DNA of 64,000 bases from Patiria pectinifera (Eukaryota > Echinodermata > Asteroidea > Valvatida > Asterinidae). The first letter of the stretch is position 1; each line of letters starts with the position of its first letter. This document shows positions 58,101 through 64,000 of the stretch, one piece after another. The DNA lies in contig CM057135.1 in assembly GCA_029964075.1 (NCBI GenBank), positions 1,721,001-1,785,000 of the forward strand, read 5' to 3'. The notes under the pieces are model-generated. The model made no database searches, had not been told where the DNA came from, and was given only the letters and a program-made list of their open reading frames with translations. The position numbers and the translations under genes were made by a program.

Positions 58101-61100
58101 TTGGACAATGTCATAGCTGAATTAAAAAATCATTATCATTATTTTTTTTCAAAGAAGGCTGACAAATAGTGGTTGTAAGAATCTACCGTTCAACAAATAT
58201 TTGTTACACATGTCACTCCCAAATATGTGTAATGAATGAGCATGCACCATCTGCTGAAGACTTACGAGAGACACTAATGACAAAACACTTACCAATTTCG
58301 GATCAACAAAATCGTCATCTGAATCACTGTCCTGAAAGAAATATGAGATATATATTATGAGATAAAAATACCGAGGGCCATTTCTGTCATCATCCAAAAG
58401 TGCAAAGGATTAAAAGTACAACCTCCATGAACATTTTGAAGAACGATGTGATATTATTCAGTTATTTTTTATATGACAATGCATAAACTTGTGTCAGCAC
58501 AAGTTTGTATCAACTGATAATGAGCAAAGCCTGCAGAAATGTGGAAGTGACTTCCAAAAAATAGTTTCAGAGATTGTTGTTTGTAACTGTTGGCAAAGTG
58601 ACAATGTGGATAACAAAGTTTCAATGTGGATAACAAATTGACAATGTGGATAACAAATTGACAATGTGGATAACATGTGTTGTTTGATTTCAAAGAAAAA
58701 TCTTATACTCACTGGAGGACTGATGATGTCCTTTGTCAGCAGATAAATCCTCTTCTTTTGTGTTTTACAATATTCACAATAGGTGCCCACTGTGAACTAA
58801 CATGGCCCATCCGGTAGAGTCAAGGTTGACTTTATGGGGTCTCCCACATAGTTAGCTAGAGATCGGTCAAGTTGATGTAGCCTTTGTTTACCGTTTTTCC
58901 CATCTGGAAAAAAAACTCCTTCAATTCTGCGCACACACTCCTCATAGTTGAGTTCAGGTTCCATGTACACATTTGTTGTCCCCCACCCTTTATGGAGTAT
59001 ACCTGTTTGTATAGCTTTTTGGAATTACAGAAATGCTTCCATCCAGCGCTTAAGCATAATTTGCTTGACTGCTGAAAATAATTAACACACAAAAGTCATA
59101 CATTAAAACCGGTTGTACAATTGTACATGTGTCCTGAATAGGAATTTTGACAAAGCATCTTGTTAATCTTCTGAAGTTTTATTGGAACAGGCTGTCATTA
59201 TCACAGTTTGTATTATGAGCCATGTACAAATGATACAAATATGATCACAAAAATTCAACAAGGTTATGAAACCTTCCTTGAAGAAACAGTAGTGCTTGCG
59301 CCACACCAAGCATCAAGTTGATACATACGTTGACTGTTGAACGGTCAAGGATTAGTATTTTAAAGAAGTAAAAAAGAAAAATCCCCATCAAGAACCATTG
59401 ATAGGAGAAAAGGGAAAAAATGCAATCTGTACAAATAATATTAAAAATGTGGCAACTTTTAAGGGTTGGCCTCTTTCTGTGTATAGATTTGAAGATAGTG
59501 TGCACTAAATTAACAATGTTGACTATAGTGCTGACAACTGTGTGCCTACTGTCTTTCAATCAAAGGATGCACATAAAATTACTATTTATCTTCAACGAAA
59601 GTAAGTACAATTTTGTTGTACATTGTATTTCTTTTTTGACCTGCTGAACTGGGCTACATATACTTACACCGCTACGCGAACAACTCGCTCCTTCGTTGTT
59701 CTTGGAAGACCTTTTCTTTTTATTGTCTCCAATATGCTGTATATATGCAGTTAAAAAAATACAAGATGGACAAATAATACTTAAGATAAGATCAAAGCAA
59801 AATGTGTTTGGTCCGGTGTCATTGGGTTTTTTGTCCCCAGGTGCAGTATATTAATACGAGCTGGAAGAAGTCTAGCCAAAAGGCTATAACAAATTAAACA
59901 ATGTTAATCAAGTATCGCAAAAAGAAATCATTGGGAACACAAAAGAAAAAGTTGTTTAAAACTTTCTCAAACAAATATTAAATGACAGAGTTCATTGGCA
60001 ATGTATTTTTTTAAATTTTAAGAGTTAAGCTAAAATTGAAAAGAACAAACATTGAATTTTAAAACATATACGCAGATAAACAATGACCATTGAAAACACA
60101 ACTACAGACAAAAAGTGTAGTGAAGGTCAAAAGTTATTACCGACTATCTTCTTGCATCTGTTCTTCAACTGATACCGTTGGCCGATTAGAGAGACCCCTA
60201 GCTGTATGAGATGTTCTTCTGACATTTCTGGCACTACCTCTGTTGTTACCTGAAATACAAGCACAAACAGAAATGGGAAAAGTTAAACAGAATAAAAAAG
60301 TACAGTGTAAATGGAATGTTTAATATCCAATTGAGAATATTTTGGATTTATCTGAATGGATAATAACTCAACAGAACTAGGAACAATCCGCTTAAAATAG
60401 AGCACAAGATGGAAGTTTATAATTCAATAAATATTTGTCTCTGTGGTGTAACAACATGGGTGATTTTACAGTTCTTTTTATAACCATGTTGAATATTAAG
60501 CAATTAGCAAACGCTACTATGGGGATTTATGTAATGTATGGTTGTGAAATGGTCCTTTTCTTTGGCAACTGGACCTGCATGGTTGGGCTGTCATAATGCA
60601 TAGTCCCATTTTGTCACTTGCACTGACCAGTATAAGTCTAATCTAAGTGGTTAATTTACAGGTTACAATTAACATATCCCCGTTTGGTTCACCCTTTCAT
60701 GAATTACTTTTATAAATTAAAGTACTACTTACGCAGCTGTTTATGGAATGTTTGATACACTATAAAACCTTGGTGCAGAGACTGGGGCATTAGTCACAAT
60801 GTTATTGCTCCCCTCTGCTCATTATTTGAAAATTTATCATTGGAAGCACCCCCGATGTTGTGTCTTATGATGTAATTTTTAATTTAAATTTCACCCCCCA
60901 CCCCACCCCTTTTTAGCGTTAATTGAAATCCATAGGTAATATGTTGGGCTTTATTATTCCCCCATGCTACCGTGCTACACCCAAGGCATTGGTCATTACC
61001 TGTTGTTCTTCAAATGCTTTGATGCATGCTTGTAATCCCATGTCTTGGAGGATATCTCTTATCTAAAGAAGGAGAAAAATAAAATAAACAGTTGTTTCCC

Positions 61101-61742
61101 AACATTCAGTGTCCTACTCATCAATCATGGTATTGTTAATGTTATTTATTAATGTCGTTGCTGGGTACTTTCTGTCACAGTGCAATCGTTCGATTGCTAA
61201 GCAATTATTACCAATCCCAAAATGGCTGCGCGATCGAATAATGGAAGCTCGATCAACCGAAGGCAGTGTAAATGATCACAACTTTCCTACACAGTAACAC
61301 ACAACAGCCATAGCAACTTAAATATCATGAAATATAGGGTTACCATATTCATTATATAGGAATAACATTTTAGAAGTATCAAAATTTCTGTGAAATATAT
61401 ATATTATACTTCTATTTCTAAGTTCTAGCATGTCTAGACTTAGCCCCATAAATGTGGCCAGTTTACTGGACTGCCTCCGTAAACATAAGCCACACAGCCA
61501 CCATCTTGGAAACTGACTCGGCGAAATTTTGAAAGTGATTTCCACATTGCGACTTCAGACCTAGTTCATTTATGCTTTAAAAATACACTTACCCTCTTAA
61601 TAACAAAATTAGAACCTGCTGCCAGTGTCAGTTGCCCAGCTGCTGCATAATTTACGACATTTTCTGGAGCCTCCTTGGCAACTCCAACCATGGAGCTATC
61701 TCCATGGTCCAACTGAACAATGCCCTCGCGCAGATCGTTCAC
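52102..61742 (-). CDS. SAM-HECT E3 ubiquitin-ligase-like protein, eleven exons, lightly damaged
   Basis: Exons (high to low): 61742-61593, 61062-61000, 60249-60141, 59726-59668, 59068-58713, 58331-58293, 57365-57223, 56907-56800, 56392-55885, 54661-54253, 52391-52102; all but the one at 59068 keep phase. Order: IRDILQDMGLQACIKAF with HLIQLGVSLIGQRYQLKNRC, a SAM domain; a basic KKKRSSKNN patch; a GWKHF...GGG region; an acidic exon (DSDSDDDFVD); LIVIDDSDEDLP, a SUMO-interaction-type motif. The HECT N-lobe has RRNAIWQDTLRVFKKGSFDP and GEPAVDQGGPLREFFSEIL. The C-lobe has LLYLITGSPNYPPLG and VSTCSLTLTLP with the catalytic-type Cys, ending SKGFGKV. Exon 59068-58713 lacks one base after GGTGGGGG and has a TAG near 58807. 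Upstream exons and start not found. G2E3-like family; would transfer ubiquitin through the Cys. Confidence 0.8.
52548..53661. mobile_element. CACTG-ended element with TGTG duplication, in the last HECT intron
   Basis: Starts CACTGTAAAAAAAATTG and ends TTTTTTTAACAGTG, flanked by TGTG at 52544-52547 and 53662-53665. Subterminal regions on both sides repeat (T/A)ACAGT and CTGTTA-type motifs, for example TGCTGTTAATGTACAGAG. CACT ends with a 4-bp duplication suggest a Chapaev/CACTA-type non-autonomous element. No transposase inside. Confidence 0.75.
54755..55175. mobile_element. Foldback MITE in a HECT intron
   Basis: ATGTATTGATGTTTTTATGTT at the left pairs with AACATAAAAAAAACATCAATACG at the right, and the inner arms contain AATAAAAGTCTTCAGGAA and TTCCTGAAGACTTTTATT. 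Arms are about 130 bp with indels and a 150-bp loop. It lies between the exons at 54253-54661 and 55885-56392. Confidence 0.8.
58595..58680. repeat. 20-bp tandem repeat in a HECT intron
   Basis: Four copies of (T/G)ACAATGTGGATAACAAATT-like units lie just downstream of the 58713 exon boundary. No function suggested. Confidence 0.8.
61445..61510. repeat. Dispersed repeat, copy 2 (other copy 30420-30490)
   Basis: GTGGCCAGTTTACTGGACTG followed by CCTCCGTAAACATAAGCCACA matches about 30430-30475. It lies in the intron upstream of the SAM exon. Confidence 0.6.
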
Positions 61743-63114
61743 CTGTCAATCACGCGTGCAGGACGCACGCCGCAGGCCTAGTGGTAGTCCGGTTTTCAGA
61801 CCAAAAGATTCTGACTATTCCTAGGATCAGGAATCAAAACTCAGGAAGTTGGAGCCGAAGCCGAAGATGGAGCCGCAGCCGAGAATTGAGAAACCCCCTT
61901 GTACTAAAACGGTTGCATGGGAAGTACAAACGCGGCGTTCATCACGTGATTGTGGCGCCCGATGCGTTATCACAATACAAGCACAAGACGGACCCTCATA
62001 TCAGTCAACTTACGGATAACGGCCCAAATACCTTATATTAGAATGTTTTTAAATCTCAGATTTCGTTCACGAAAATGTATTGAAAATTGTATTGAAATGG
62101 ATCTGAATATTAGTACTAAAGCAAAGCTTCTCATCTAAGGAAAACATTAAATGATAAAAACATTTTGAAATGTCCACATCCAATAGATAACTGAATCACG
62201 AAATAGGATGTGAAAGTGTTGAAAACATAGATTCCAAAGGAAAGGGGAAATAAATGAAACACATAAAAAGACAGTCGTTGAATCAATTAATAATAAATAT
62301 TAAATTTTCGGGGCTTAACAGGTTCTTTGCACTATGTACATGAGTCCCACAGAACTGACACTCTAAAACCACTGATCCAGATCATCCAAGTTTTATGTCT
62401 TGAGGAATAGGAATGTGAAGCATGTGAACAGAAAAAAAAACATTTATATAAGATAACATACATATGTTATGTAATAAAACAGTGAACTAACATTGGTTTG
62501 GTTTGTGGCTCGTTTAAGTTGAAAAAAAAACTTTGTGCAAGCCATTGTTTAGAAACAACAAAGAAACTGTTTTTAATGGCACTACGCTGCCAGTACATAG
62601 GGTCAGTATTTGTACCATTTGTATCCAGCTGATCTCCTGAAAATCTCAAAAATTCAACTATTGATTTAACAGACGTTAGATTAGACAGACTTTTGGTTAA
62701 ACAGAATGTCAAGGTCGCATTTTAAGGTTTTTTATTGTCATCACATAAGCATTAAAAGTGTCTCAACTACATAAGAGCATTAGGCAAACATGTAAACATA
62801 CATGCAAGTAATTTTATCTAGGCGGTATTATTAGCAGTTCGCAGCAGTTCATATATCATTAATAGAACGTGCAGTTCATGTACAAATTGATCGCAACACC
62901 TGCAAATCACGGCAATTTAAATTTGCGTGCGCATATTTATTGGCTGAAATATGACACCACGTGAGTTTCAAACTTGCGCGCGCAAATTTCAAAGTTGCGC
63001 AAGTAGCAAGTTTGCGCTCGACAGGTTTATTAGTCAGACCCTATTTATATCTAACAGTACGTCTAGATTCCAGACTAGCTGCTACAACTCCCCCGTTCAT
63101 TTGGAATTTTACTG
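61743..63114. other. Upstream region of the HECT gene
   Basis: No secure exon. An AG acceptor-like TTTTCAG near 62640 precedes an open - strand frame (GDQLDTNGTNTDPMYWQRSA) that could be a 5' exon. Near 62900-63050 lie GCGCGCGCAAATTTC-type CpG clusters and an ATTGGCTG box facing the gene, a possible promoter next to the right terminal repeat. Confidence 0.3.
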
Positions 63115-63473
63115 AAAGGTATGCGACAAGATATGCAATAAAATTCACGACATTGCAAACAAATTCGCATACGTGTGCGCACATATTCGCGATAAATGTT
63201 GCGTCATCGCATACGTGTGCGCACATATTCGCGATAAATTTTGCGACATCGCATACGTGTGCGCACATATTCGCGATAAATTTAGCAACATCGCATACGT
63301 GTGCGCACATATTCGCGAATTGTTTCACGACATTGCATACGTGTGCGCACACATTCGCGATAAACTTCGCGACATCGCATACGTATGCGCACACATTCGC
63401 GATAAACTTCGCGACATCGCATACGTATGCGCACACGTTTGCGATATGCGATGTCCCTTTAGGGCCACCATAC
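63115..63473 (-). repeat. Right terminal repeat with seven 42-bp units
   Basis: Inverted copy of 36214-36740 with seven units, the same outer sequence (GGGACATCGCATATCGCAAACG on the reverse strand) and the same inner boundary (GCATACCTTT). Some units vary (for example GATAAATGTTGCGTCATCG). Sequence similarity to the left repeat stops exactly at the inner boundary. Confidence 0.9.
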
Positions 63474-63659
63474 AAATGGGTTTCACAGTAACAACGTTGA
63501 CCGATTTCGAATACTATAACTCAGAGGGCATATTATACGGAGAACTGTGTGCTTTCCATAACTCACCTGAAGTAAAGTCATACGATTGAAAACAAACATA
63601 TTTGAAGTTGAACAGGAATCAATGTCAATGAGCAATTCCACGGTCACTCACGTTACATT

Positions 63660-64000
63660 TTTGAATTTCCTTTGAGATTCCTTGGGCTGTAATTACCTTA
63701 CTGAAAATAACTGTTATCCCGGTGGTAGATAGAGTAGACCTAGACCTACCTAAGCACCAAAGATGACATACAGAAAATGTGTTCAGGATGATAAACAAGA
63801 CCCACAAAATCGGTTACTCACATTACGAAAATGTAACGTGAGTAACCGATTTTGTGCGTCTTGTTTATTATACATAACACATTTTTCTGGATGTCATCTT
63901 TGATGCTTAGGTAGGTCTAGGTCTACTCTATGTACCATGGGGATAATAGTTATTAAACCTTTTCAGTAAGGTAATTACAGCCCAAGGAAACTCAAAAGTA
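63660..64000. mobile_element. Long palindrome running to the window edge
   Basis: From about 63675 the sequence (CCTTGGGCTGTAATTACCTT) pairs with AAGGTAATTACAGCCCAAGG at 63970-63989. Inner arms include GTAGACCTAGACCTACCTA and CGGTTACTCAC / GTGAGTAACCG around ATTACGAAAATGTAAC at about 63835. Arms exceed 160 bp with a few indels. Probably a foldback element; it may continue beyond 64000. Confidence 0.85.

Larger units (their letters stand above)
36214..63473. mobile_element. Candidate 27.3-kb integrase-type DNA transposon carrying a HECT ligase
   Basis: The left edge GTATGGTGGCCCTGAGGGG and the right edge (reverse complement GTATGGTGGCCCTAAAGGG) lead into the same 42-bp repeat array in inverted orientation. 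Both edges are flanked by AAA, a weak candidate 3-bp duplication. Inside, an integrase-core gene reads rightward from the left end and a SAM-HECT gene reads leftward from the right end, the layout of large DNA transposons with promoters in their termini. Smaller elements have inserted into introns and the central spacer. The alternative is two independent insertions of a 0.4-0.5 kb repeat flanking unrelated genes. Superfamily is unresolved; an IS481/Ginger-like integrase relationship is possible. Confidence 0.5.

Noticed and set aside
63041-63589. Matching repeat frames at the right end
   Set aside because: Same 42-bp repeat in inverted orientation.

Overview
This is animal nuclear DNA, most likely from a marine invertebrate; the phylum cannot be fixed from the sequence. 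The DNA is AT-rich, genes are split by GT-AG introns, there is no rRNA, tRNA or bacterial operon, and almost everything recognisable is a transposon. I see no clear single-copy host gene. The window is a stack of nested mobile elements, many dated relative to each other by target-site duplications (TSDs).

Layout. (1) 1-510: the end of a Polinton-type element that runs in from the left. (2) 3193-21265: an L1/Tx1-like LINE on the + strand, split by a 12.8 kb Polinton/adintovirus-like element at 5963-18727. That insertion has inverted termini starting AGTA and a GGACC duplication in the LINE reverse transcriptase region. The Polinton carries remnants of protein-primed DNA polymerase B, packaging ATPase, a TFIIB-like factor and several structural or membrane proteins. 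Nearly all are broken, and I find no integrase or protease. (3) 21641-27010: a CR1/L2-like LINE on the - strand, interrupted by a 5'-truncated LINE of another kind (TSD GATTTGAAT), which is itself interrupted by a hAT-type element (perfect 8-bp TSD). (4) 28.2-35.2 kb: a 195-bp tandem repeat, box-like repeats, a near-perfect hairpin element, a long polypyrimidine tract, and a 2.36 kb element whose 271-bp inverted ends are arrays of a CCGATAATGTATCA-like motif. (5) 35.5-36.0 kb: a damaged coiled-coil plus RING-like reading frame.

(6) 36214-63473 is the most interesting part. A 27.3 kb block is bounded by inverted copies of a complex terminal sequence holding 11 (left) and 7 (right) copies of a CpG-rich 42-bp repeat. 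Two multi-exon genes are transcribed inward from the two ends: an integrase-core (DDE) protein at 38194-43255 (+) and a SAM-plus-HECT ubiquitin-ligase-like protein at 52102-61742 (-). The HECT protein has a SUMO-interaction-like acidic motif and a catalytic-type cysteine. I infer a giant integrase-type DNA transposon that carries a ubiquitin ligase. The integrase has lost its second catalytic Asp and an exon, and the ligase has one stop and one single-base frameshift. Smaller elements (a mariner-like MITE, a CACTG element, an AACGTTT-array element, foldbacks and a LINE fragment) sit in its introns and intergenic space. (7) The window ends in a long palindrome centred near 63835.

If the two inward genes belong to one element, the integrase would cut and join the ends (the 42-bp arrays being likely binding sites), and the ligase would modify host or element proteins, possibly SUMO-marked ones. 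This joint role is inference.
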